From Oscillatoriaceae cyanobacterium Prado104 (GTDB lineage: Bacteria > Cyanobacteriota > Cyanobacteriia > Cyanobacteriales > Microcoleaceae): DNA of 48,792 bases. The notes below the pieces were generated by a model. It saw only the letters and a list, made by a program, of their open reading frames with translations, ran no database searches and had not been told where the DNA came from. The stretch spans positions 1-48,792 of the forward strand of contig JALOON010000037.1 of assembly GCA_025454405.1 (NCBI GenBank), written 5' to 3'. Position numbers and translations under genes: made by a program. Positions 1-8,722 of this stretch are shown here, in pieces (the first letter of the stretch is position 1; each line of letters begins with the position of its first letter).

Positions 1-171
1 TCGAGCCGCATCCATTCCCAGACGAATTTCTTGTTGCAGTTCTTTGAAGCGTCCTTTATAGATATGTTCCCATTTATCGGACTGCAAGAATTTGATGAAA
101 GCTAAGACTTCTTGTTGCTGGTCTGGCGATAAGACCTTCACATTTTCCAAAATGGCTTGTTCGACAGTCAT
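1..171 (-). CDS. Antitoxin-like protein (DUF2281/VapB-type), 3' end outside window
   Basis: Reading leftward from an ATG at 171, the frame is open to the window edge and gives 57 residues starting MTVEQAILENVKVLSPDQQQ. The pattern of a short amphipathic N-terminus, LSPDQQQEVLAFIKFLQ and then a charged tail is that of the small cyanobacterial DUF2281/VapB-type proteins usually paired with a PIN toxin. The related genes at 6408 and 7718 share the same layout (Q..Y/L..LP/SP...I..F..F). The C-terminus and any partner toxin lie beyond the window. The family call is by resemblance only. Confidence 0.6.
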   Translation of the reverse strand, partial: MTVEQAILENVKVLSPDQQQEVLAFIKFLQSDKWEHIYKGRFKELQQEIRLGMDAAR

Positions 172-342
172 AATTATCCCTTTTTTTTGGATTGCTATTT
201 TACTATCTAGTAACAACATTATATCGAAATAGTGGGGGAACAGCAATGCGGGGATGACTTTAAGTTCGATCGGTTGTCGATCGGTTGCGATCGCTCAATT
301 AAATCGCAAATAACTTTCAGGTAATGTGTCAATATGAGCTTT

Positions 343-849
343 TTACATATGACAAGCAGATAGTTTTGAATCTAGCCATTGCAATCCCAATCCCCAGCTA
401 TTTCCACCAGGAACTATAACTGTTCTATGTCCTAACCAATATACAAAACTATGGGGTAGATGACCGAGGGGAGCACGGAGTTCATAGGTCATTTTAATAT
501 TACTAAAGCGATCCCATTTAACGTATTCGCAGAATTTGTCATAATCTTTGCCTACTTGTTGCCAAATAGACTTTTGCACTGAAAAGCCGAAACGCTTATT
601 TGAGTATTCCACCCAAAGTTGGTTAATAGTTTGGAGGTCAGTACAAGGAAAATTTACCCAATCTGAATGCTCTAAATAACCTAATTTTTCACAGCAGGCT
701 ACCCAAAGTATAATTTGCTTAGTTTCGCGGTCGGCTTCTTTAAACTTTCCCTCTGCTAAAAAATTGCGTAAATTTGTATAATCTGCACCATTTTCTGAAG
801 GTAGATAGATAAATTGCTTCTCAGAATCTACAGCTTGAAAATCACTCAT
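343..849 (-). CDS. GUN4-domain protein
   Basis: A 168-residue protein made almost entirely of one GUN4 domain. GUN4 proteins bind porphyrins; the canonical one stimulates magnesium chelatase in chlorophyll synthesis, while many stand-alone cyanobacterial GUN4-domain proteins have unknown roles. Visible hallmarks are the N-terminal YTNLRNFLAEGKFKEADRET helix pair, NFPCTDLQTINQLW, and YSNKRFGFSVQKSIWQQVG (about residues 65-100), then a WGLGLQWL tail. It lacks the extra N-terminal helical bundle of full-length cyanobacterial Gun4 (about 230 residues), so it is probably a paralogue and not the chelatase regulator. It is a monocistronic minus-strand gene, about 150 bases downstream of the glutamate synthase gene. 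Confidence 0.85.
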   Translation of the reverse strand: MSDFQAVDSEKQFIYLPSENGADYTNLRNFLAEGKFKEADRETKQIILWVACCEKLGYLEHSDWVNFPCTDLQTINQLWVEYSNKRFGFSVQKSIWQQVGKDYDKFCEYVKWDRFSNIKMTYELRAPLGHLPHSFVYWLGHRTVIVPGGNSWGLGLQWLDSKLSACHM

Positions 850-1001
850 GATTAGCGTCCCAGATATTTTTAATATGAGTTAGTTTGACTCAATCGTGCG
901 AATTTACTTCGTACCAGCTTCTAGAAACCCATGCTTGAGTTAAGCATAGTATAGTTTTGTGGGTGCGTTACGGCTAATACCGTAACGCACCCATTATAAC
1001 C

Positions 1002-4000
1002 CTAACTTCCCCCAATCCGCGCCACATCGCGAGCATTTTCTTCAAATGCCGCAGCCAGCGCATCATCACCACTCAAACCGGATTCAAATGCTTTCTTCAA
1101 ACATTCCAAAACCCGCTTGTAATCCCGCGGCATTACTTTGACAAACTTCGGCAACATTTCACCCCAATTCGCCAAAACTTTCGCCGCTTTCTCACTCTTG
1201 GTATACTCCGCGTGCTGCTGGATCATCTCCCGCAAAGTTTGAATATCCTCGCCATCGAGTGTTTCCAAATCCACCATTGAAGTATTGCAACGAGTAGCAA
1301 AATCCCCCGTTTCATCCAAAATGTAAGCGACACCGCCACTCATTCCCGCTGCAAAATTGCGCCCCGTTTCACCCAAAATCGCAACTTTGCCACCAGTCAT
1401 GTACTCGCAGCCGTGATCCCCCACGCCCTCGACTACCGCGCTGACACCGGAATTGCGCACCGCGAAACGTTCCCCGGCTATCCCCCGGATGTAAATCTCG
1501 CCGGATGTCGCGCCGTAAAGTGCCACGTTACCCGCAATGATGTTTTCCTCCGCGACAAATGTGGATGCTGCGGGCGGATACAGGATGATTTTGCCGCCGC
1601 TGAGCCCTTTGCCCAAATAGTCGTTGGCTTCGCCTTCGAGCTCTAAGGTGACTCCCTTCGGCACGAATGCGCCAAAGCTTTGTCCCGCGCTGCCTTGGAA
1701 GTGCAGGTGTACCGTATCCTCCGGCAAGCCTTCCCAGTGGCGTTTGGTGATTTCGTTGCCGAGAATTGTGCCGACAACTCGGTTGACATTGGTAATCGGC
1801 AAAGTCGCTGTGACTTTTTCCCCGTTTTCAATGGCCCCCTTGCACAAATCCAACAATACCGTCATGTCGATCGACTTTTCCAATCCGTGATCCTGCGGCA
1901 TCTGACAGTAGCGCCCGACATCCGCCCCCACCTCCGGCTGGTACAGGATGTTCGAGAAATCCAAACCCTTAGCCTTCCAGTGTTCCACCGCTTGCTTCGC
2001 TTCCAAAACATCGGTACGCCCTACCATTTCATTCAGCGTGCGGAAACCCAACTGCGCCATAATTTCCCGGAGTTCCTGGGCGACGAAGGTCATAAAGTTT
2101 ACCGTGTGCTCCGGATCGCCGGTAAAGTTTTTCCGCAACAGGGGATCTTGCGTTGCCACGCCCACCGGGCAAGTGTTTAAGTGGCAGACGCGCATCATGA
2201 TGCAGCCCAAAGTTACCAGCGGCGCAGTCGCAAATCCGAATTCCTCCGCACCAAGCAAGGCAGCAATTGCTACATCGCGCCCGGTTTTCAGTTGTCCGTC
2301 GGTTTCCACCGCAATCCGGCTGCGGAGATTGTTGAGTACCAGAGTTTGGTGTGTTTCCGCCAATCCCAACTCCCAAGGCAAGCCGGCATGTTTGATCGAG
2401 GTTTGCGGCGACGCGCCCGTACCGCCGTCGTAGCCGGAAATTAACACGACATCCGCGTGGGCTTTCGCAACACCGGCCGCGATCGTCCCTACTCCGACTT
2501 CCGACACTAATTTGACGCTAATCCGCGCTTCCCGATTGGAATTTTTCAAGTCGTGAATCAATTCGGCCAAATCTTCGATCGAATAAATGTCGTGATGCGG
2601 CGGTGGCGAAATCAATCCCACACCCGGTGTCGAGTGCCGTACTTTCGCAATCCACGGGTATACTTTTTTACCCGGCAACTGCCCGCCTTCTCCGGGTTTT
2701 GCCCCCTGCGCCATCTTGATTTGCAATTCCTTGGCTTGGGATAAATACAAGCTGGTAACGCCGAAACGCCCGGAAGCAACTTGCTTGATCGCGCTGTTTT
2801 TCGAGTCGCCCCGATCGTTCGTCCAAGTATAGCGTTCCGGATCTTCCCCGCCTTCGCCGGTGTTCGATTTGCCGCCGATTCGGTTCATCGCCACGGCTAA
2901 AGATTCGTGCGCTTCTTGGGAAATCGAACCGTAACTCATCGCCCCGGTTTTAAACCGTTTGACGATCGCTTCAACGGGTTCGACTTCTTCAATTGGTATC
3001 GATTCCCGCTGCTTGAATTGCAACAAACCGCGCAAGGTAAAATGCTGTTGGTCTTGTTCGTTTACCAAAGCCGAATACTGTTTGAAAAGCTGATAATTCC
3101 CCTCGCGCACTGCTTTTTGCAAGGTGTGAATTGTCTGCGGGCTGAACAAGTGCGCTTCGCCTTCTTTCCGCCACTGATATTCGCCGCCGACATCGAGTGT
3201 GTTGCCACTGGCGGGCCGATCGGGAAAAGCGCGGGTGTGGCGGGCGATCGCTTCTTTGGCGATGACTTCTAAGTCTGCACCTTCAATCCGCGAAGCCGTC
3301 CAAGTAAAGTATTTGTTAACAACAGATTTGTTCAGGCCGATCGCCTCAAAAATCTGCGCGCCGCGATAGCTTTGAATTGTCGAAATTCCGATTTTCGAGG
3401 CTACTTTGGTAACGCCTTTGGTGGCAGCTTTGATGTAGTTTTTGCAAGCTGTTTTGTACTCGACATTTACCAGCAAACCTTCGCGAATTAACTCGGCGAT
3501 CGTCTCGAAAGCTAAATAGGGATTAATTGCACCGCAGCCGTAGCCGATTAAAGTTGCAAAATGGTGAACTTCTCGCGGTTCGCCGGATTCGAGTACGAGT
3601 CCCGCCCGCGTGCGCGTGCCTTTGCGGATCAGGTGGTGGTGCAAGCCTGCAACTGCCAGCAGCGCCGGAATTGGGGCTTTGTCGGGATTGATGCCCCGAT
3701 CGCTCAAAATGATGATGTTCGCCCCGGAGTCGATCGCGCTATCTGCGGCAGCAAAAATCTCTTCTAAGGCCTGTTCCAGACCTTTTACCCCACTTTTGGA
3801 GTCGAACAAAATTGGCAGCGTTACAGAGCGGAAATTGCCCTCATTTACGTGTTTGAGTTTTGCCAATTCTTCATTGCTGAGAATGGGAGTTTTTAACTCA
3901 ATTAAATGGCAGCTTTCCGGTTTCGGTTCGAGCAAATTGCCTTCGGCACCGATCGTCGTTTCGGCAGAAGTTACGATTTCTTCGCGGATCGAATCGATCG

Positions 4001-5585
4001 GCGGATTGGTAACTTGAGCAAACAGTTGCTGGAAGTATTCGTAAAGCAATTTTGACCTGTTTGACAACACGGCAAGCGGCGTATCCGCACCCATCGCGCC
4101 GACAGCTTCCACGCCATCTTTTGCCATCGGCGCTAACAGCAACCGCAGTTCTTCAAAGGTGTAGCCAAAGGCCATTTGCCGCTGCAATAATGTTTCGGGT
4201 TCCGGTTGCGCTACGGACGGTGCATCTTGCAGCTTGGCAATTTCTACCATGTGCTTGTCGATCCACTCGCGATACGGATGTTCTGTAGCAATTTTGGTTT
4301 TAATTTCCTCATCGGAAACGATGCGGCCTTCTGCGGTATTTACTAAGAACATCCGCCCCGGTTGCAAGCGGCCGTTGAGGGCAATTCTTTCGGGGGCGAT
4401 CGGCAAAACTCCGGCTTCCGATGCCATAATTACTAAGTCATCTTTGGTGACGCAGTAGCGGGAAGGACGCAAGCCGTTGCGATCGAGTACCGCCCCGATC
4501 GAAGTTCCGTCAGTAAACGCGATCGAAGCCGGGCCGTCCCAAGGTTCCATCAAGCAAGAATGGTATTCGTAGAAAGCTTTTTTCTCGTCACTCATGGACT
4601 CGTGGGCCGTCCAAGGTTCGGGAATCATCATCATTACGGCGTGAGGCAAAGAACGCCCGGCCAAATACAGCAATTCCAAAGCGTTGTCAAAGATTGTCGA
4701 ATCGCTACCTTCGATATTGATTAAATTCGGGATTTTCTTTAAATCGCCGCCGAACAATTCCGACTCGAACAGCGACTGGCGGGCGTTCATCCAGTTGATG
4801 TTGCCGCGCATCGTGTTGATTTCGCCGTTGTGGGCGATGTAGCGGTAAGGGTGCGATCGTTCCCAACTCGGAAAAGTATTGGTGCTGAAGCGCGAGTGAA
4901 CTAGGGCTATGGCGCTTTCCATGTCGGGGTCGTGGAGTTCGGGGTAATAGTTCCCGACTTGCACCGGCATTAACATTCCTTTATAGACGATCGTCCGGCA
5001 GGAGAGAGTGGAATTGTACCAGTAGGGATCTGCGTTCGTCCTGCGGATGGCATTGTGAACGCGCTTGCGGATGACGTAAAGTTTCCTCTCGAAAGCTGCT
5101 TCATCCATTCCCTCGGCGCGCTTCAGGAATACTTGCCGCATGAAAGGTTCGCTGGATTTGGCGGTGTCGCCGAGGGACGAGTTGTCTGTGGGAACATCGC
5201 GCCAGCCCAAAACGGGACAGCCTTCTTCGGTGGCGATTTCGGCAAAAATGCGCTGGCCCTTTTCCCGTTCGGCGGGGTTTGGCGAGGAGTAAACTGCGCC
5301 GACACCGTACTCGCCAGCTTCTGGAAGTTCGATGTTTTCGGCGGCGGCTGCTTTTTTGAGGAACTTGTGGGGCAACTGCATCAAAATGCCCGCCCCGTCT
5401 CCGGTATTGGGTTCGCAGCCGCAAGCCCCCCGGTGGTCGAGGTTCAACAGAATTGTCAGCGCCTGTTCGACGATTTCGTGCGATTTGTTACCTTTCATGT
5501 GTGCGATGAACCCGACTCCGCAAGCGTCGTGCTCGAACTGCGGATCGTACAAGCCTTGTTTTGGTGGCAATCCGTTGCTGTTCAT
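1002..5585 (-). CDS. gltS: Glutamate synthase large subunit, probably ferredoxin-dependent (GOGAT)
   Basis: A 1527-residue glutamate synthase that transfers the glutamine amide to 2-oxoglutarate, yielding two glutamates, as the second step of the GS-GOGAT ammonium assimilation cycle. The class II glutaminase domain starts at the nucleophile Cys22 after a short propeptide (HDACGVGF). The central and FMN-binding synthase domains follow, with the 3Fe-4S cysteines at about 1128, 1134 and 1139 ([12 protein letters not shown]). The C-terminal GXGXG beta-helix domain ends the protein. No small NADPH-oxidising subunit (gltD) lies next to it, which favours the ferredoxin-dependent form, but a distant gltD cannot be excluded from here. 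AGGGG lies about 10 bases before the ATG. The length is normal for the family and no frame damage is visible. Confidence 0.93.
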   Translation of the reverse strand: MNSNGLPPKQGLYDPQFEHDACGVGFIAHMKGNKSHEIVEQALTILLNLDHRGACGCEPNTGDGAGILMQLPHKFLKKAAAAENIELPEAGEYGVGAVYSSPNPAEREKGQRIFAEIATEEGCPVLGWRDVPTDNSSLGDTAKSSEPFMRQVFLKRAEGMDEAAFERKLYVIRKRVHNAIRRTNADPYWYNSTLSCRTIVYKGMLMPVQVGNYYPELHDPDMESAIALVHSRFSTNTFPSWERSHPYRYIAHNGEINTMRGNINWMNARQSLFESELFGGDLKKIPNLINIEGSDSTIFDNALELLYLAGRSLPHAVMMMIPEPWTAHESMSDEKKAFYEYHSCLMEPWDGPASIAFTDGTSIGAVLDRNGLRPSRYCVTKDDLVIMASEAGVLPIAPERIALNGRLQPGRMFLVNTAEGRIVSDEEIKTKIATEHPYREWIDKHMVEIAKLQDAPSVAQPEPETLLQRQMAFGYTFEELRLLLAPMAKDGVEAVGAMGADTPLAVLSNRSKLLYEYFQQLFAQVTNPPIDSIREEIVTSAETTIGAEGNLLEPKPESCHLIELKTPILSNEELAKLKHVNEGNFRSVTLPILFDSKSGVKGLEQALEEIFAAADSAIDSGANIIILSDRGINPDKAPIPALLAVAGLHHHLIRKGTRTRAGLVLESGEPREVHHFATLIGYGCGAINPYLAFETIAELIREGLLVNVEYKTACKNYIKAATKGVTKVASKIGISTIQSYRGAQIFEAIGLNKSVVNKYFTWTASRIEGADLEVIAKEAIARHTRAFPDRPASGNTLDVGGEYQWRKEGEAHLFSPQTIHTLQKAVREGNYQLFKQYSALVNEQDQQHFTLRGLLQFKQRESIPIEEVEPVEAIVKRFKTGAMSYGSISQEAHESLAVAMNRIGGKSNTGEGGEDPERYTWTNDRGDSKNSAIKQVASGRFGVTSLYLSQAKELQIKMAQGAKPGEGGQLPGKKVYPWIAKVRHSTPGVGLISPPPHHDIYSIEDLAELIHDLKNSNREARISVKLVSEVGVGTIAAGVAKAHADVVLISGYDGGTGASPQTSIKHAGLPWELGLAETHQTLVLNNLRSRIAVETDGQLKTGRDVAIAALLGAEEFGFATAPLVTLGCIMMRVCHLNTCPVGVATQDPLLRKNFTGDPEHTVNFMTFVAQELREIMAQLGFRTLNEMVGRTDVLEAKQAVEHWKAKGLDFSNILYQPEVGADVGRYCQMPQDHGLEKSIDMTVLLDLCKGAIENGEKVTATLPITNVNRVVGTILGNEITKRHWEGLPEDTVHLHFQGSAGQSFGAFVPKGVTLELEGEANDYLGKGLSGGKIILYPPAASTFVAEENIIAGNVALYGATSGEIYIRGIAGERFAVRNSGVSAVVEGVGDHGCEYMTGGKVAILGETGRNFAAGMSGGVAYILDETGDFATRCNTSMVDLETLDGEDIQTLREMIQQHAEYTKSEKAAKVLANWGEMLPKFVKVMPRDYKRVLECLKKAFESGLSGDDALAAAFEENARDVARIGGS

Positions 5586-5911
5586 TTTGATGGGCCCCTA
5601 AAAGTGACGGAGAGATTGTTTATCTAGAGTAGATGTTGGGATGTCGATCGCTCTAGTATTTCGTATTTTGTAATAATGTCTGCTGGGATGTTTCAGGTCT
5701 TAATAAAATTGTCACAGTTTGTTATAAGTTTTGTTATAAGTAGGGTTCGCTGTCCTGATGAGTTGCTTGCTAAATTTTCCCTAACAAGGGCGATCGAGCT
5801 GCAAAATGCAGTTTTTGACTTTATTTGCAAAGATAATAATCTTAGCTAAGCATGGCTCCCGATCGACTGTTTGAAATGATGTTTGCGCGCGCATTTTTCT
5901 AGCAGCTTGGG

Positions 5912-6055
5912 GCGAGCGATCGTTCGTAATGCGGACTTCAGTCCGCATCAAAATCTGAAGACTGAAGCCTACACTACAAACCGCGAGCGATCGTTCGTAG
6001 TGCGGACTTGAGTCCGCATCAAAATCTGGAGGGCTAAAGTCTTCACTGCGAACTA
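5912..6055. repeat. Two 71-bp units of a dispersed hairpin repeat in the glutamate synthase upstream gap
   Basis: Two tandem units start at 5912 and 5983, each beginning GCGAGCGATCGTTCGTA and containing the palindromic core GCGGACTT(C/G)AGTCCGC followed by ATCAAAATCTG. The same core family recurs at 43538-43681, and a sequence variant (AAGGACTTGAGTCCTT) occurs at 36116-36247. The rest of the 5586-6240 gap holds the glutamate synthase leader on the minus strand, including a repeated TTGTTATAAG near 5717-5740. I found no convincing NtcA box (GTA-N8-TAC) there. Confidence 0.8.
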
Positions 6056-6240
6056 TTTTTGTCAGTGTTTATTTCTTGACAAATCCGCTAAATTGTGTTG
6101 ATTTTTACTGAAAAATAGCACGCAATATGAGTCGAGTCAACGACGGAGTAAGATTTGATGGAGCTGATGGGGGAGCTCAGTCAAACTGCGCGATCGCCCT
6201 TATTTAGTCTAATATTTATAGCAACAGAGGAGACAGAAGC

Positions 6241-6411
6241 ATGAAGATAGTCGCTCTAGCTGAAATTATAGCAAAATTTGCCGATTACTTTAGGGTCGAT
6301 CGGTTGGAAGAATCAGCACTGCTTTACATCGATCTTAGAATTGAGCAAGTTATCAATTCTCGATCGACTGCTAAAATAAAGATAAGCTGCACTTTATCTA
6401 CAATCCAATGA
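6241..6411 (+). CDS. Small hypothetical ORF upstream of antitoxin
   Basis: An ATG at 6241 is preceded by a strong ribosome binding site (GAGGAG, about 9 bases upstream) and opens a 56-residue frame beginning MKIVALAEIIAKFADYFRVD. It ends 4 bases into the following antitoxin gene, so the two overlap. The product matches no family I recognise, and the second half is compositionally unremarkable. It may be a small upstream cistron, a leader peptide, or the remnant of a gene. The only real support is the ribosome site and the coupled overlap. Confidence 0.25.
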   Translation: MKIVALAEIIAKFADYFRVDRLEESALLYIDLRIEQVINSRSTAKIKISCTLSTIQ

Positions 6412-6662
6412 TGACTGTTACCGAACAAATCTACGCGATCGTCAAAAGCCTTCCCCAAAAACAAGCTAGCGAAATTCTCACTTTCGCGCAGTTTATTCGT
6501 GCCAAGTACCTGAATGCGAACCAAACCACCGATCCAGTAGATTCTTTAACTTCTTGGCAGGAATTGGTTTATTCCCTCGCTGGATCGCGGGCAGATGATT
6601 TTCCTACTTTGGAAGAGATTCGTACTGAGTCGGGGGAAGACATTTTGCGGGAGAGCTTTTAG
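6408..6662 (+). CDS. Orphan antitoxin (DUF2281/VapB-type)
   Basis: An 84-residue acidic protein: an N-terminal helical segment (EQIYAIVKSLPQKQASEILTFAQFIRAKYL) and an acidic tail (LEEIRTESGEDILRESF). This is the usual layout of cyanobacterial antitoxins that pair with PIN-domain ribonucleases. The stop codon (TAG at 6660) is immediately followed by the ATG of a broken vapC-like gene, matching the normal antitoxin-toxin order of such operons. Because that toxin is dead, this gene is an orphan. An in-frame second ATG at 6411 is an equally good start. Confidence 0.65.
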   Translation: MMTVTEQIYAIVKSLPQKQASEILTFAQFIRAKYLNANQTTDPVDSLTSWQELVYSLAGSRADDFPTLEEIRTESGEDILRESF

Positions 6663-6714
6663 ATGTACATTTTTAGATACAAATACATTAATCTACTACT
6701 TTAAAGGACTTTGA
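6663..6714 (+). pseudogene. Decayed vapC (PIN-domain toxin) N-terminus
   Basis: Directly after the antitoxin stop codon, ATG TAC ATT opens a frame. After one extra T in a run of five T (6670-6674), the sequence continues in the +1 frame as LDTNTLIYYFKGL and then a stop at 6712. LDTNTLIYYFKG is the characteristic PIN-domain start, with the first catalytic Asp, of cyanobacterial VapC toxins. Nothing homologous to the remaining 120 or so residues follows. The gene is therefore frameshifted and mostly deleted. Confidence 0.7.
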
Positions 6715-6740
6715 AAGAGAAAGGGTTCTCGCTCTACGAC

Positions 6741-6770
6741 TTGACATTTTACTAATTAATAGTTTAAAAT
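6741..6770 (+). promoter_or_regulatory. Predicted sigma-70 promoter of the PemK-type module
   Basis: TTGACA at 6741-6746, an 18-base AT-rich spacer, and TAAAAT at 6765-6770. The ATG of the downstream antitoxin gene is at 6813, giving a leader of about 35 bases. It is well placed to drive the pair 6813-7473 separately from the upstream orphan antitoxin. Confidence 0.5.
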
Positions 6771-6812
6771 ATTCAATTAGACATCTCGTAACAACTCATT
6801 AAAATTTCAAGA

Positions 6813-7109
6813 ATGAAATCAACTTTACATTTAACCACAAAAGTTTTGGATGGAAACAGGATTGAAATTGAATCTCCAAATCTTTTGGTAGGACAAACTG
6901 TGGAAGTGGTAGTTTTCATTAACGATGGGAGTGCCGATCTTCTGCCAGACGATCGAGAACTTTCTTTGGAGCAGCGTTTAGCTTTTCTGAAGTTACCTTT
7001 AGAGCAAAGGCGACTAATTATGGCAAGTCAAGCCGAAGCAATGCTCGCACATTATCAAGAGAATACTGAATGGCAAGAGTTAATGGCAGGTGATATTATT
7101 GACGACTAA
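6813..7109 (+). CDS. Putative antitoxin of PemK/MazF-type pair
   Basis: A 98-residue acidic protein (MKSTLHLTTKVLDGNRIEIE, then GQTVEVVVFIND, then a helical C-terminus ending AGDIIDD). The beta-rich N-terminus with a DGNRIEI...L..GQ.VEV pattern resembles the cyanobacterial antitoxin-like proteins found ahead of PemK/MazF toxins. The tail carries the toxin-neutralising type of acidic helix. The downstream toxin gene begins inside its last codons (a 20-base overlap), a strong sign of translational coupling. Function is assigned mainly from this context. Confidence 0.65.
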   Translation: MKSTLHLTTKVLDGNRIEIESPNLLVGQTVEVVVFINDGSADLLPDDRELSLEQRLAFLKLPLEQRRLIMASQAEAMLAHYQENTEWQELMAGDIIDD

Positions 7110-7473
7110 TCCTCAATTTCCCAAACGCGGTGAAATTTGGTTGGTCAACTTCGATCCTACCATTGGGTCAGAGATGAAAAAAGTTCGTCCTGCTGCGATC
7201 GTTAGTTCCGATACAGTAGGTAAACTGCCTATCAAATTGGTTGCTCCCATAACGGACTGGAAACCCTATTTTGCTCAAAACATCTGGCACGTTAAAATTG
7301 CAGCAGATATCTCTAATGGTTTGACCAAGGATTCTGCTGTTGATGCTTTACAATTAAGAGGAGTCGATTTACAAAGATTTATCCGTAAAGTTGGCAGTGT
7401 ATCTGAGTCGCAATTGTTATCAATCTTGGTAGCAATTGTTACTGTTATTGAGGCCGATCGATATGAAATATGA
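7090..7473 (+). CDS. PemK/MazF-family mRNA interferase toxin
   Basis: A 127-residue toxin of the MazF/PemK fold, which cleaves RNA at short motifs to arrest growth. Diagnostic segments are PKRGEIWLVNFDPTIGSE near residues 11-28, KKVRPAAIVSSD (the KxRP loop), KLVAPITDW, and SAVDALQLRGVDLQRF with the conserved catalytic-side D/Q region. The start chosen is GTG at 7090, overlapping the antitoxin by 20 bases. A TTG at 7099 would also keep the whole fold. The frame is intact and the pair looks functional. Confidence 0.9.
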   Translation: MILLTTNPQFPKRGEIWLVNFDPTIGSEMKKVRPAAIVSSDTVGKLPIKLVAPITDWKPYFAQNIWHVKIAADISNGLTKDSAVDALQLRGVDLQRFIRKVGSVSESQLLSILVAIVTVIEADRYEI

Positions 7474-7561
7474 ATGATGAGCGATCGCCCGATCGATTTC
7501 ATTTCTAACAAAGAGCGATCGCCTTTCTGAATCTTAATGAGAAAAGGCGATCGCTCTTTAT

Positions 7562-7619
7562 AATGAACTCCAAAAAAGCGATCGCGACTTTATTTCAAAT
7601 CGAGAGCGAGATATCTTTT
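7562..7619. repeat. 58-bp repeat, copy 1 (copy 2 at 7938-7995)
   Basis: It begins AATGAACTCCAAAAAAGCGA, carries a HIP1 octamer, and ends GAGATATCTTTT. A near-identical copy lies at 7938-7995, where it covers the 3' end of the minus-strand gene 7971-8213. A shortened cousin (GAACTCC.GAAAAGGGCGATCG) lies near 8638. The gap from 7474 to 7717 around copy 1 otherwise shows only HIP1-rich inverted repeats (7485-7560). Confidence 0.75.
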
Positions 7620-7717
7620 GCAGCCACTCATCTTCCGGGTTTTCCTGTGCTCGATCGCCAGCAATTGACGAAATATCGAATCTATGATATTTTTTAGGTA
7701 AAAAATTGAAATATAAC

Positions 7718-7927
7718 ATGAGTATCGCACAAAACCTCGAAACCAAGCTGATGGAAAAAATCCGCAGTTTATCGCCAGATAAAATCACGGTATTAGAAGA
7801 TTTTATCGACTTCCTATTAACGCGCAGTGAAGCTCGTCTGCTCGTTTATGCTGCGACTAAATTATCAGAAGCAGCTTTTGCTAAAATTTGGGATAACCCA
7901 GAGGACGCTGAGTATGACGAGTTATAA
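7718..7927 (+). CDS. Orphan antitoxin-like protein
   Basis: A 69-residue protein, MSIAQNLETKLMEKIRSLSP and then ITVLEDFIDFLLTRSEARLL, with tail KLSEAAFAKIWDNPEDAEYD. The front half is DUF2281-like. The FAKIWDNPEDAEYDEL tail is typical of cyanobacterial antitoxins whose partner is a PIN toxin starting just downstream. No PIN toxin follows here; instead the 58-bp repeat begins 10 bases later. A TTG at 7706 is better spaced from an upstream TAGG, so the start could be four codons earlier. Probably a solitary survivor of a deleted module. Confidence 0.7.
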   Translation: MSIAQNLETKLMEKIRSLSPDKITVLEDFIDFLLTRSEARLLVYAATKLSEAAFAKIWDNPEDAEYDEL

Positions 7928-7937
7928 TTTTGGTGAT

Positions 7938-7995
7938 AATGAACTCCAAAAAAGCGATCGCAACTTCATTTCAGATCGAGGGCGAGATATCTTTT
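7938..7995. repeat. 58-bp repeat, copy 2
   Basis: The second copy of the repeat at 7562-7619, with a handful of substitutions. It overlaps the last codons (KDISPSI) and stop of the minus-strand gene 7971-8213. Confidence 0.75.
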
Positions 7996-8213
7996 CGGAT
8001 AGTAGAAAGACGTTGCGATAATAGGCAATCTTCAAAGCTCAAGGCTTCAGAGTCTAGAAAACTAGCGATCGCCATTTCGATCGCAGCTTCCAGAGAGCAT
8101 TCTAACTCTGCAGCTTTTGCCATCAGGGCGATTTTCACATAGTCAGGCAAATGAGTCACCAGCGAATCAATAGCTTCTGGTGGCAAGTGTTGGATTTTGA
8201 GTGTTTGAGTCAT
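7971..8213 (-). CDS. Small protein coupled to GIY-YIG nuclease
   Basis: An 80-residue protein (MTQTLKIQHLPPEAIDSLVT...LECSLEAAIEMAIASFLDSEAL). The LECSLEAAIEMAIASFL helix and small size resemble ribbon-helix-helix or antitoxin-type proteins, but I cannot name a family. Its ATG overlaps the stop of the upstream GIY-YIG gene by four bases (8210-8213), so the two are translationally coupled. The 3' end lies within a repeat, so the last few residues may have been recruited from repeat sequence. Confidence 0.6.
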   Translation of the reverse strand: MTQTLKIQHLPPEAIDSLVTHLPDYVKIALMAKAAELECSLEAAIEMAIASFLDSEALSFEDCLLSQRLSTIRKDISPSI

Positions 8214-8578
8214 AGTTCTCTCGGAATTTTAACGTTATAGGGAGGATTTGTAGCTTGCAGGATGAGGGTTTCTAATTCATATAATAACCCTGGTTTTTGC
8301 CATTGGTTGAGGGTAACGAAAGCGATTTTCACATCATCTGGATCGTAGCGATCGAGCCAGCCCCAGAGGAAGGCTTTGTGACCGCCTCGCAGTCGATCGC
8401 GGAGGTTTTTCGCTTTGCCGATGTAGAGCAATCCTTGAGTGCGATGTCGAAAGGCGTACAAACCAACTTTAGCAGGAATTGTGTCGAAGTCGTGGCTGAG
8501 GGGATGGCATCGATCGAAGGGGGTAAAGGCGAGATTGTCGAGAATTTGGCGGGCTTCTTGCTGGATGGAGTTGGTCAT
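8210..8578 (-). CDS. GIY-YIG nuclease family protein
   Basis: A small GIY-YIG endonuclease-fold protein (about 122 residues). The core is VGLYAFRHRTQGLLYIGKAKNLRDRLRGG, i.e. the two-strand GLY...YIG motif, followed by Lys/Arg of the catalytic helix (KNLRDRL). The metal-binding Glu lies in LLYELETLIL, with NPPYN at the end, as in the UvrC/SLX1-like single-domain members. The ATG at 8578 is used here; a TTG at 8596 with a better ribosome site would add six residues. It is the first gene of a two-gene minus-strand operon with 7971-8213. Substrate unknown. Confidence 0.85.
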   Translation of the reverse strand: MTNSIQQEARQILDNLAFTPFDRCHPLSHDFDTIPAKVGLYAFRHRTQGLLYIGKAKNLRDRLRGGHKAFLWGWLDRYDPDDVKIAFVTLNQWQKPGLLYELETLILQATNPPYNVKIPREL

Positions 8579-8722
8579 GGAAATTGGGAGATGCAAGCGG
8601 TTCTTCCATCCTACAAGTAGAAGCGATCGCTCTTTTGATGAACTCCAGAAAAGGGCGATCGCTCTTTTTTGATGGAAAAAGGGCGATCGCTCTGGTTTTC
8701 AGAAGAGCGATTGCTCATCCGA

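Noticed and set aside
1413..5627. Many plus-strand open frames opposite the glutamate synthase gene
   Set aside because: They lack ribosome sites and family-like sequence, and are explained by codon usage of the real minus-strand gene.
5586..5800. NtcA site upstream of the glutamate synthase gene
   Set aside because: I looked for GTA-N8-TAC and found no match in the upstream region.
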